Assembly (NCBI GenBank): GCA_037013495.1
Contig: CM072810.1
Coordinates: 27,619,843 to 27,683,842 of the forward strand
Reading direction: 5' to 3'
Length of the DNA stretch: 64,000 nt
Source of the DNA: Hippophae tibetana
Taxonomy: Eukaryota > Streptophyta > Magnoliopsida > Rosales > Elaeagnaceae
Shown: positions 10,622 through 22,420 of the stretch, in pieces
Layout: each line of letters starts with the position of its first letter
How positions within the stretch are numbered: position 1 is the first letter of the stretch
Made by a program: the position numbers and the translations under genes
The notes under the pieces: generated by a model
The model's input: the letters and a program-made list of their open reading frames with translations, nothing else
The model's database searches: none
What the model was told of the DNA's origin: nothing

Positions 10622-13600
10622 TTGCATGATATAGATTTCAAAATTTCCATTCAACTATATAATTATAGATTTATTTCATCGTTGAAATGCCTATATGAGT
10701 GCTATCCAAAATGTTTCATGTTCTTTTGAAGAAGTTTAATTTTAAATTCTACTTAATAATCATTTTAGAGCTCGAATTACCTTTTTTTTAATATCCCTGA
10801 AAAAGGGACTCTTCTTCCTATGAAATTTAGTAAATCTCACGGCAACTAGACCCACTTTCTCTTCACTGAGATTAGAGTCATCATTTCTAAAAATTGGGTT
10901 AAAAACATGTTCGCTCGGATCACTGTCCTTGATGTCTTAAGAGCCAAGTTCTCTCCCTTCTCGAAAGTATATTACCCTCATCTTGGACACTAGTGATGTA
11001 GTTCGAATGCCTGCCCAACATATTCGTTTAACAGTATGTTCAATTGGCTTATACATGGACTTAAGCAAGGTAATTTGGCATGAAAATGATAAGGTAGTAT
11101 TGGGATGATTTTCTCAATTTAATTTTATTTGCTAATAGGTCCACCCAAAATTTAAAAGTAGTTGATTACGTTTGAAAAATATGGAAGACTTTGTCCAAAG
11201 TTTCATCCTCTTGCATGATATAGATTTCAAAATTTCCATTCAACTATATAATTCTAGATTTATTTTATCGTTGATATGCCTATATGAGTGGTCTCCAAAA
11301 TGTTTCATGTTCTTTTGAAGAAGTTTAATTTTAAATTCAACTTAATAATCATTTTAGAGCTCGAATTACCTTTTATTTTAATATACCTAAAAAAGGGTCT
11401 CTTCTTCTTATGAAATTTAGTAAATCTCACGGCAAGTAGAGCCACTTTCTCTTCATTGAGATAAGAGTCATCATTTCTAACAATTCTGTTAAAAACATGT
11501 TCGCTCGGACCACTATCCTTGATGTCTTAAGAGCCAAGTTCTCTCCCTTCTCGAAAGTATATTACTCTCATCTTGGCCACTAGTGTTGTAGTTCGAATGC
11601 CTACCCAACATATTCATTTAACAGTAAGTTCAATTGGCTTGTACATGGACTTAAGTAAATTAATTTGGCATGAAAATGATACGGTAGAATTGGAATGATT
11701 TTCTCATTCTAATTTTCTCTACTAATAGGTCTACCCAAGTTTTAAAAGTAGGTGATTATGTTTGAAAAATATGCAAACACTTTGTCCAAAGTTTCATCCC
11801 CTTGCATGATATAGATTTCAAAATTTCCATTCAACTATATAATTCTAGATTTATTTCATCGTTGAAATCCCTATATGAGTGCTATCCAAAATGTTTCATG
11901 TTCTTTTTAAGAAGTTTAATTTTAAATTCAACTTAATAATCATTTTAGAGCTCGAATTACCTTTTTTTTAATATCCCTGAAAAAGGGTCTCTTCTTCCTA
12001 TTAAATTTAGTAAATCTCACGGCAAGTAGAGCCACTTTCTCTTCATTGAGATTAGAGTCATCATTTCTAACAATTTTGTTAAAAAATGTTCGCTCGGAGC
12101 ACTATCCTTGATGTCTTAATAGCCACGTTCTCTCCCTTCTCGAAAGTATATTACTCTCATCTTGGCCACTAGTGATGTAGTTCGAATGCCTACCCAACAT
12201 ATTCATTTAACAGTAAGTTCAATTGGCTTGTACATGGACTTAAGTAAATTAATTTGCCATGAAATGATACGGTAGTATTGGAATGATTTTCTCATTCTAA
12301 TTTTCTCTACTAATAGGTCCACCCAAGTTTTAAAAGTAGTTGATTACGTTTGAAAAATATGCAAAGACTTTGTCCAAAGTTTCATCCTCTTGCATGATAT
12401 AGATTTCAAAATTTCCATTCAACTATATAATTCTAGATTTATTTCATTGTTGAAATGCCTATATGAGTGGTCTCAAAAATGTTTCATGTTCTTTTGAAGA
12501 AGTTTAATTTTAAATTCAACTTAATAATCATTTTAGAGCTCGAATTACCTTTTTTTTTAATATCCCTGAAAAAGGGTCTCTTATTCCTATGAAATTTAGT
12601 AAATCTCACGGCAAGTAGAGCCACTTTCTCTTCATTGAGATTAGAGTCATCATTTCTAACAATTGGGTTAAAAACATGTTCGCTCGGACCACTATCCTTG
12701 ATGTCTTAATAGCCACGTTCTCTCCCTTCTCGAAAGTATATTACTCTCATCTTGGCCACTAGTGATGTAGTTCGAATGCCTACCCAACATATTCATTTAA
12801 CAGTAAGTTCAATTGGCTTGTACATGGACTTAAGTAAATTAATTTGGCATGAAAATGATACGGTAGAATTGGAATGATTTTCTCATTCTAATTTTCTCTA
12901 CTAATAGGTCTACCCAAGTTTTAAAAGTAGGTGATTATGTTTGAAAAATATGCAAACACTTTGTCCAAAGTTTCATCCCTTTGCATGATATAGATTTCAA
13001 AATTTCCATTCAACTATATAATTCTAGATTTATTTCATCGTTGAAATCCCTATATGAGTGCTATCCAAAATGTTTCATGTTCTTTTTAAGAAGTTTAATT
13101 TTAAATTCAACTTAATAATCATTTTAGAGCTCGAATTACCTTTTTTTTAATATCCCTGAAAAAGGAACTCTTCTTCCTATGAAATTTAGTAAATCTCACG
13201 GCAAGTAGAGCCACTTTCTCTTCATTGAGATTAGAGTAATCATTTCTAACAATTGGGTTAAAAACATGTTCGCTCGGATCACTGTCCTTGATGTCTTAAG
13301 AGCTAAGTTCTCTCCCTTCTCGAAAGTATATTACCCTCATCTTGGACACTAGTGATGTAGTTCGAATGCCTGCCCAACATATTCGTTTAACAGTATGTTC
13401 AATTGGCTTATACATGGACTTAAGCAAGGTAATTTGGCATGAAAATGATAAGGTAGTATTGGGATGATTTTCTCAATTTAATTTTATTTGCTAATAGGTC
13501 CACCCAAAATTTAAAAGTAGTTGATTACGTTTGAAAAATATGCAAAGACTTTGTCCAAAGTTTCATCCTCTTGCATGATATAGATTTCAAAATTTCCATT

Positions 13601-15930
13601 CAACTATATAATTCTAGATTTATTTTATCGTTGATATGCCTATATGAGTGGTCTCCAAAATGTTTCATGTTCTTTTGAAGAAGTTTAATTTTAAATTCAA
13701 CTTAATAATCATTTTAGAGCTCGAATTACCTTTTATTTTAATATACCTAAAAAAGGGTCTCTTCTTCTTATGAAATTTAGTAAATCTCACGGCAAGTAGA
13801 GCCACTTTCTCTTCATTGAGATAAGAGTCATCATTTCTAACAATTCTGTTAAAAACATGTTCGCTCGGACCACTATCCTTGATGTCTTAAGAGCCAAGTT
13901 CTCTCCCTTCTCGAAAGTATATTACTCTCATCTTGGCCACTAGTGTTGTAGTTCGAATGCCTACCCAACATATTCATTTAACAGTAAGTTCAATTGGCTT
14001 GTACATGGACTTAAGTAAATTAATTTGGCATGAAAATGATACGGTAGAATTGGAATGATTTTCTCATTCTAATTTTCTCTACTAATAGGTCTACCCAAGT
14101 TTTAAAAGTAGGTGATTATGTTTGAAAAATATGCAAACACTTTGTCCAAAGTTTCATCCCTTTGCATGATATAGATTTCAAAATTTCCATTCAACTATAT
14201 AATTCTAGATTTATTTCATCGTTGAAATCCCTATATGAGTGCTATCCAAAATGTTTCATGTTCTTTTTAAGAAGTTTAATTTTAAATTCAACTTAATAAT
14301 CATTTTAGAGCTCGAATTACCTTTTTTTTAATATCCCTGAAAAAGGAACTCTTCTTCCTATGAAATTTAGTAAATCTCACGGCAAGTAGAGCCACTTTCT
14401 CTTCATTGAGATTAGAGTAATCATTTCTAACAATTGGGTTAAAAACATGTTCGCTCGGATCACTGTCCTTGATGTCTTAAGAGCCAAGTTCTCTCCCTTC
14501 TCGAAAGTATATTACCCTCATCTTGGCCACTAGTGATGTAGTTCGAATGCCTGCCCAACATATTCGTTTAACAGTATGTTCAATTGGCTTATACATGGAC
14601 TTAAGCAAGGTAATTTGGCATGAAAATGATAAGGTAGTATTGGAATGATATTCTCAATCTAATTTTCTTTGCTAATAGGTCTACCCAAGTTTTAAAAGTA
14701 GTTGATTACGTTTGAAAAATATGCAAAGACTTTGTCTAAAGTTTCATCCTCTTGCATGATATAGATTTCAAAATTTCCATTCAATTATATAATTCTAGAT
14801 TTATTTTATCGTTGATATGCCTATATGAGTGGTCTCCAAAATGTTTCATTTTCTTTTAAAGAAGTTTAATTTTAAATTCAACTTAATAATCATTTTAGAG
14901 CTCGTATTACCTTTTTTTTAATATCCCTGAAAAAGGGTCTCTTCTTCCTATTAAATTTAGTAAATCTCACGGCAAGTAGAGCCACTTTCTCTTCATTGAG
15001 ATAAGAGTCATCATTTCTAACAATTGGGTTAAAAACATGTTCGCTCGGACCACTATCCTTGATGTCTTAAGAGCCAAGTTCTCTCCCTTCTCAAAAGTAT
15101 ATTACTCTCATCTTGGCCACTAGTGATGTAGTTCGAATGCCTGCCCAACATATTCATTTAACAGTAAGTTCAATTGGCTTGTACATGGACTTAAGTAAAT
15201 TAATTTGCCATGAAATGATACGGTAGTATTGGAATGATTTTCTCATTCTAATTTTCTCTACTAATAGGTCCACCCAAGTTTTAAAAGTAGTTGATTACGT
15301 TTGAAAAATATGCAAAGACTTTGTCCAAAGTTTCATCCTCTTGCATGATATAGATTTCAAAATTTCCATTCAACTATATAATTCTAGATTTATTTCATTG
15401 TTGAAATGCCTATATGAGTGGTCTCAAAAATGTTTCATGTTCTTTTGAAGAAGTTTAATTTTAAATTCAACTTAATAATCATTTTAGAGCTCGAATTACC
15501 TTTTTTTTAATATCCCTGAAAAAGGGTCTCTTATTCCTATGAAATTTAGTAAATCTCACGGCAAGTAGAGCCACTTTCTCTTCATTGAGATTAGAGTCAT
15601 CATTTCTAACAATTGGGTTAAAAACATGTTCGCTCGGACCACTATCCTTGATGTCTTAATAGCCACGTTCTCTCCCTTCTCGAAAGTATATTACTCTCAT
15701 CTTGGCCACTAGTGATGTAGTTCGAATGCCTACCCAACATATTCATTTAACAGTAAGTTCAATTGGCTTGTACATGGACTTAAGTAAATTAATTTGGCAT
15801 GAAAATGATACGGTAGAATTGGAATGATTTTCTCATTCTAATTTTCTCTACTAATAGGTCTACCCAAGTTTTAAAAGTAGGTGATTATGTTTCAAAAATA
15901 TGCAAACACTTTGTCCAAAGTTTCATCCCC
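10622..15930 (-). repeat. Nine-monomer higher-order repeat, copy 1
   Basis: Starts at 10622, 11211, 11802, 12390, 12981, 13571, 14162, 14752 and 15341. Order A-B-C*-E then C/A-B-C-D-E. C* (11802) begins as C but continues with CAATTTTGTTAAAAAATG and GGAGCACTATCC, variants found elsewhere only in its partner at 17112. The E unit at 12390 has nine T instead of eight, shared with 17700. A one-base deletion (ATGGAAGACT) near 11181 makes the first monomer 589 bp. The fifth monomer (12981) is a mosaic with a C start and an A end. The whole stretch matches 15931-21240 at a 5.3-kb offset. Confidence 0.87.
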
Positions 15931-18900
15931 TTGCATGATATAGATTTCAAAATTTCCATTCAACTATATAATTATAGATTTATTTCATCGTTGAAATGCC
16001 TATATGAGTGCTATCCAAAATGTTTCATGTTCTTTTGAAGAAGTTTAATTTTAAATTCTACTTAATAATCATTTTAGAGCTCGAATTACCTTTTTTTTAA
16101 TATCCCTGAAAAAGGGACTCTTCTTCCTATGAAATTTAGTAAATCTCACGGCAACTAGACCCACTTTCTCTTCACTGAGATTAGAGTCATCATTTCTAAA
16201 AATTGGGTTAAAAACATGTTCGCTCGGATCACTGTCCTTGATGTCTTAAGAGCCAAGTTCTCTCCCTTCTCGAAAGTATATTACCCTCATCTTGGACACT
16301 AGTGATGTAGTTCGAATGCCTGCCCAACATATTCGTTTAACAGTATGTTCAATTGGCTTATACATGGACTTAAGCAAGGTAATTTGGCATGAAAATGATA
16401 AGGTAGTATTGGGATGATTTTCTCAATTTAATTTTATTTGCTAATAGGTCCACCCAAAATTTAAAAGTAGTTGATTACGTTTGAAAAATATGGAAAGACT
16501 TTGTCCAAAGTTTCATCCTCTTGCATGATATAGATTTCAAAATTTCCATTCAACTATATAATTCTAGATTTATTTTATCGTTGATATGCCTATATGAGTG
16601 GTCTCCAAAATGTTTCATGTTCTTTTGAAGAAGTTTAATTTTAAATTCAACTTAATAATCATTTTAGAGCTCGAATTACCTTTTATTTTAATATACCTAA
16701 AAAAGGGTCTCTTCTTCTTATGAAATTTAGTAAATCTCACGGCAAGTAGAGCCACTTTCTCTTCATTGAGATAAGAGTCATCATTTCTAACAATTCTGTT
16801 AAAAACATGTTCGCTCGGACCACTATCCTTGATGTCTTAAGAGCCAAGTTCTCTCCCTTCTCGAAAGTATATTACTCTCATCTTGGCCACAAGTGTTGTA
16901 GTTCGAATGCCTACCCAACATATTCATTTAACAGTAAGTTCAATTGGCTTGTACATGGACTTAAGTAAATTAATTTGGCATGAAAATGATACGGTAGAAT
17001 TGGAATGATTTTCTCATTCTAATTTTCTCTACTAATAGGTCTACCCAAGTTTTAAAAGTAGGTGATTATGTTTGAAAAATATGCAAACACTTTGTCCAAA
17101 GTTTCATCCCCTTGCATGATATAGATTTCAAAATTTCCATTCAACTATATAATTCTAGATTTATTTCATCGTTGAAATCCCTATATGAGTGCTATCCAAA
17201 ATGTTTCATGTTCTTTTTAAGAAGTTTAATTTTAAATTCAACTTAATAATCATTTTAGAGCTCGAATTACCTTTTTTTTAATATCCCTGAAAAAGGGTCT
17301 CTTCTTCCTATTAAATTTAGTAAATCTCACGGCAAGTAGAGCCACTTTCTCTTCATTGAGATTAGAGTCATCATTTCTAACAATTTTGTTAAAAAATGTT
17401 CGCTCGGAGCACTATCCTTGATGTCTTAATAGCCACGTTCTCTCCCTTCTCGAAAGTATATTACTCTCATCTTGGCCACTAGTGATGTAGTTCGAATGCC
17501 TACCCAACATATTCATTTAACAGTAAGTTCAATTGGCTTGTACATGGACTTAAGTAAATTAATTTGCCATGAAATGATACGGTAGTATTGGAATGATTTT
17601 CTCATTCTAATTTTCTCTACTAATAGGTCCACCCAAGTTTTAAAAGTAGTTGATTACGTTTGAAAAATATGCAAAGACTTTGTCCAAAGTTTCATCCTCT
17701 TGCATGATATAGATTTCAAAATTTCCATTCAACTATATAATTCTAGATTTATTTCATTGTTGAAATGCCTATATGAGTGGTCTCAAAAATGTTTCATGTT
17801 CTTTTGAAGAAGTTTAATTTTAAATTCAACTTAATAATCATTTTAGAGCTCGAATTACCTTTTTTTTTAATATCCCTGAAAAAGGGTCTCTTATTCCTAT
17901 GAAATTTAGTAAATCTCACGGCAAGTAGAGCCACTTTCTCTTCATTGAGATTAGAGTCATCATTTCTAACAATTGGGTTAAAAACATGTTCGCTCGGACC
18001 ACTATCCTTGATGTCTTAATAGCCACGTTCTCTCCCTTCTCGAAAGTATATTACTCTCATCTTGGCCACTAGTGATGTAGTTCGAATGCCTACCCAACAT
18101 ATTCATTTAACAGTAAGTTCAATTGGCTTGTACATGGACTTAAGTAAATTAATTTGGCATGAAAATGATACGGTAGAATTGGAATGATTTTCTCATTCTA
18201 ATTTTCTCTACTAATAGGTCTACCCAAGTTTTAAAAGTAGGTGATTATGTTTCAAAAATATGCAAACACTTTGTCCAAAGTTTCATCCCCTTGCATGATA
18301 TAGATTTCAAAATTTCCATTCAACTATATAATTATAGATTTATTTCATCGTTGAAATGCCTATATGAGTGCTATCCAAAATGTTTCATGTTCTTTTGAAG
18401 AAGTTTAATTTTAAATTCTACTTAATAATCATTTTAGAGCTCGAATTACCTTTTTTTTAATATCCCTGAAAAAGGGACTCTTCTTCCTATGAAATTTAGT
18501 AAATCTCACGGCAACTAGACCCACTTTCTCTTCACTGAGATTAGAGTCATCATTTCTAAAAATTGGGTTAAAAACATGTTCGCTCGGATCACTGTCCTTG
18601 ATGTCTTAAGAGCCAAGTTCTCTCCCTTCTCGAAAGTATATTACCCTCATCTTGGACACTAGTGATGTAGTTCGAATGCCTGCCCAACATATTCGTTTAA
18701 CAGTATGTTCAATTGGCTTATACATGGACTTAAGCAAGGTAATTTGGCATGAAAATGATAAGGTAGTATTGGGATGATTTTCTCAATTTAATTTTATTTG
18801 CTAATAGGTCCACCCAAAATTTAAAAGTAGTTGATTACGTTTGAAAAATATGGAAAGACTTTGTCCAAAGTTTCATCCTCTTGCATGATATAGATTTCAA

Positions 18901-21240
18901 AATTTCCATTCAACTATATAATTCTAGATTTATTTTATCGTTGATATGCCTATATGAGTGGTCTCCAAAATGTTTCATGTTCTTTTGAAGAAGTTTAATT
19001 TTAAATTCAACTTAATAATCATTTTAGAGCTCGAATTACCTTTTATTTTAATATACCTAAAAAAGGGTCTCTTCTTCTTATGAAATTTAGTAAATCTCAC
19101 GGCAAGTAGAGCCACTTTCTCTTCATTGAGATAAGAGTCATCATTTCTAACAATTCTGTTAAAAACATGTTCGCTCGGACCACTATCCTTGATGTCTTAA
19201 GAGCCAAGTTCTCTCCCTTCTCGAAAGTATATTACTCTCATCTTGGCCACTAGTGTTGTAGTTCGAATGCCTACCCAACATATTCATTTAACAGTAAGTT
19301 CAATTGGCTTGTACATGGACTTAAGTAAATTAATTTGGCATGAAAATGATACGGTAGAATTGGAATGATTTTCTCATTCTAATTTTCTCTACTAATAGGT
19401 CTACCCAAGTTTTAAAAGTAGGTGATTATGTTTGAAAAATATGCAAACACTTTGTCCAAAGTTTCATCCCCTTGCATGATATAGATTTCAAAATTTCCAT
19501 TCAACTATATAATTCTAGATTTATTTCATCGTTGAAATCCCTATATGAGTGCTATCCAAAATGTTTCATGTTCTTTTTAAGAAGTTTAATTTTAAATTCA
19601 ACTTAATAATCATTTTAGAGCTCGAATTACCTTTTTTTTAATATCCCTGAAAAAGGAACTCTTCTTCCTATGAAATTTAGTAAATCTCACGGCAAGTAGA
19701 GCCACTTTCTCTTCATTGAGATTAGAGTAATCATTTCTAACAATTGGGTTAAAAACATGTTCGCTCGGATCACTGTCCTTGATGTCTTAAGAGCCAAGTT
19801 CTCTCCCTTCTCGAAAGTATATTACCCTCATCTTGGCCACTAGTGATGTAGTTCGAATGCCTGCCCAACATATTCGTTTAACAGTATGTTCAATTGGCTT
19901 ATACATGGACTTAAGCAAGGTAATTTGGCATGAAAATGATAAGGTAGTATTGGAATGATATTCTCAATCTAATTTTCTTTGCTAATAGGTCTACCCAAGT
20001 TTTAAAAGTAGTTGATTACGTTTGAAAAATATGCAAAGACTTTGTCTAAAGTTTCATCCTCTTGCATGATATAGATTTCAAAATTTCCATTCAATTATAT
20101 AATTCTAGATTTATTTTATCGTTGATATGCCTATATGAGTGGTCTCCAAAATGTTTCATTTTCTTTTAAAGAAGTTTAATTTTAAATTCAACTTAATAAT
20201 CATTTTAGAGCTCGTATTACCTTTTTTTTAGTATCCCTGAAAAAGGGTCTCTTCTTCCTATTAAATTTAGTAAATCTCACGGCAAGTAGAGCCACTTTCT
20301 CTTCATTGAGATAAGAGTCATCATTTCTAACAATTGGGTTAAAAACATGTTCGCTCGGACCACTATCCTTGATGTCTTAAGAGCCAAGTTCTCTCCCTTC
20401 TCAAAAGTATATTACTCTCATCTTGGCCACTAGTGATGTAGTTCGAATGCCTGCCCAACATATTCATTTAACAGTAAGTTCAATTGGCTTGTACATGGAC
20501 TTAAGTAAATTAATTTGCCATGAAATGATACGGTAGTATTGGAATGATTTTCTCATTCTAATTTTCTCTACTAATAGGTCCACCCAAGTTTTAAAAGTAG
20601 TTGATTACGTTTGAAAAATATGCAAAGACTTTGTCCAAAGTTTCATCCTCTTGCATGATATAGATTTCAAAATTTCCATTCAACTATATCATTCTAGATT
20701 TATTTCATTGTTGAAATGCCTATATGAGTGGTCTCAAAAATGTTTCATGTTCTTTTGAAGAAGTTTAATTTTAAATTCAACTTAATAATCATTTTAGAGC
20801 TCGAATTACCTTTTTTTTAATATCCCTGAAAAAGGGTCTCTTATTCCTATGAAATTTAGTAAATCTCACGGCAAGTAGAGCCACTTTCTCTTCATTGAGA
20901 TTAGAGTCATCATTTCTAACAATTGGGTTAAAAACATGTTCGCTCGGACCACTATCCTTGATGTCTTAAGAGCCAAGTTCTCTCCCTTCTCGAAAGTATA
21001 TTACTCTCATATTGGCCACTAGTGATGTAGTTCGAATGCCTGCCCAACATATTCGTTTAACAGTAAGTTAAATTGGCTTCTACATGGACTTAAGCAAGGT
21101 AATTTGGCATGAAAATGATAAGGTAGTATTGGAATGATTTTCTCAATCTAATTTTCTTTGCTAATAGGTCCACCCAAGTTTTAAAAGTAGTTGATTACGT
21201 TTGAAAAATATGCAAAGACTTTGTCCAAAGTTTCATCCTC
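15931..21240 (-). repeat. Nine-monomer higher-order repeat, copy 2
   Basis: Starts at 15931, 16521, 17112, 17700, 18291, 18881, 19472, 20062 and 20651. Order A-B-C*-E-A-B-C-D-E. It repeats the preceding 5.3 kb almost base for base, including the rare C* and nine-T monomers, but its fifth monomer is a plain A (18291). A copies at 15931 and 18291 share the unusual ATGGAAAGACT ending, seen in reduced form at 10622, so these A monomers are recent relatives. The last monomer (20651) starts as E but from about 20940 changes to the sequence of the following G-type run (GTTAAATTGGCTTC), so the higher-order repeat fades here. Confidence 0.87.
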
Positions 21241-22420
21241 TTGCATGATATAGATTTCAAAATTTCCCTTCAATTATATAATTCTAGATTTATTTTATCG
21301 TTGATATGCCTATATGAGTGGTCTCCAAAATGTTTCATGTTCTTTTGAAGAAGTTTAATTTTAAATTCAACTTAATAATCATTTTAGAGCTCGAATTACC
21401 TTTTTTTTAATATCCGTGAAAAAGGGTCTCTTCTTCCTATGAAATTTAGTAAATCTCACGGCAAGTAGAGCCACTTTCTCTTCATTGAGATTAGAGTCAT
21501 CATTTCTAACAATTGGGTTAAAAACATGTTCGCTCGGACCACTATCCTTGATGTCTTAAGAGCCAAGTTCTCTCCCTTCTCGAAAGTATATTACTCTCAT
21601 CTTGGCCACTAGTGATGTAGTTCGAATGCCTGCCCAACATATTCGTTTAACAGTAAGTTAAATTGGCTTCTACATGGACTTAAGCAAGGTAATTTGGCAT
21701 GAAAATGATAAGGTAGTATTGGAATGATTTTCTCAATCTAATTTTCTTTGCTAATAGGTCCACCCAAGTTTTAAAAGTAGTTGATTACGTTTGAAAAATA
21801 TGCAAAGACTTTGTCCAAAGTTTCATCCTCTTGCATGATATAGATTTCAAAATTTCCCTTCAATTATATAATTCTAGATTTATTTTATCGTTGATATGCC
21901 TATATGAGTGGTCTCCAAAATGTTTCATGTTCTTTTGAAGAAGTTTAATTTTAAATTCAACTTAATAATCATTTTAGAGCTCGAATTACCTTTTTTTTAA
22001 TATCCGTGAAAAAGGGTCTCTTCTTCCTATGAAATTTAGTAAATCTCACGGCAAGTAGAGCCACTTTCTCTTCATTGAGATTAGAGTCATCATTTCTAAC
22101 AATTGGGTTAAAAACATGTTCGCTCGGACCACTATCCTTGATGTCTTAAGAGCCAAGTTCTCTCCCTTCTCGAAAGTATATTACTCTCATCTTGGCCACT
22201 AGTGATGTAGTTCGAATGCCTGCCCAACATATTCGTTTAACAGTAAGTTAAATTGGCTTATACATGGACTTAAGCAAGGTAATTTGGCATGAAAATGATA
22301 AGGTAGTATTGGAATGATTTTCTCAATCTAATTTTCTTTGCTAATAGGTCCACCCAAGTTTTAAAAGTAGTTGATTACGTTTGAAAAATATGCAAAGACT
22401 TTTTCCAAAGTTTCATCCTC
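21241..22420 (-). repeat. Homogeneous run of G-type monomers
   Basis: Two monomers (21241 and 21831) are almost identical: CCCTTCAATTATATA, TATCCGTGAA and GTTAAATTGGCTT. The second half of the preceding monomer (from about 20940) has the same ending, so roughly 2.5 copies form a simple 590-bp tandem with no higher-order structure. The last copy ends in GGCTTA rather than GGCTTC. The TATCCGTGAA/GTTAAATTGGCTTA ending occurs again only in the monomer at 25366, which ties this run to the duplication to its right. Confidence 0.85.
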
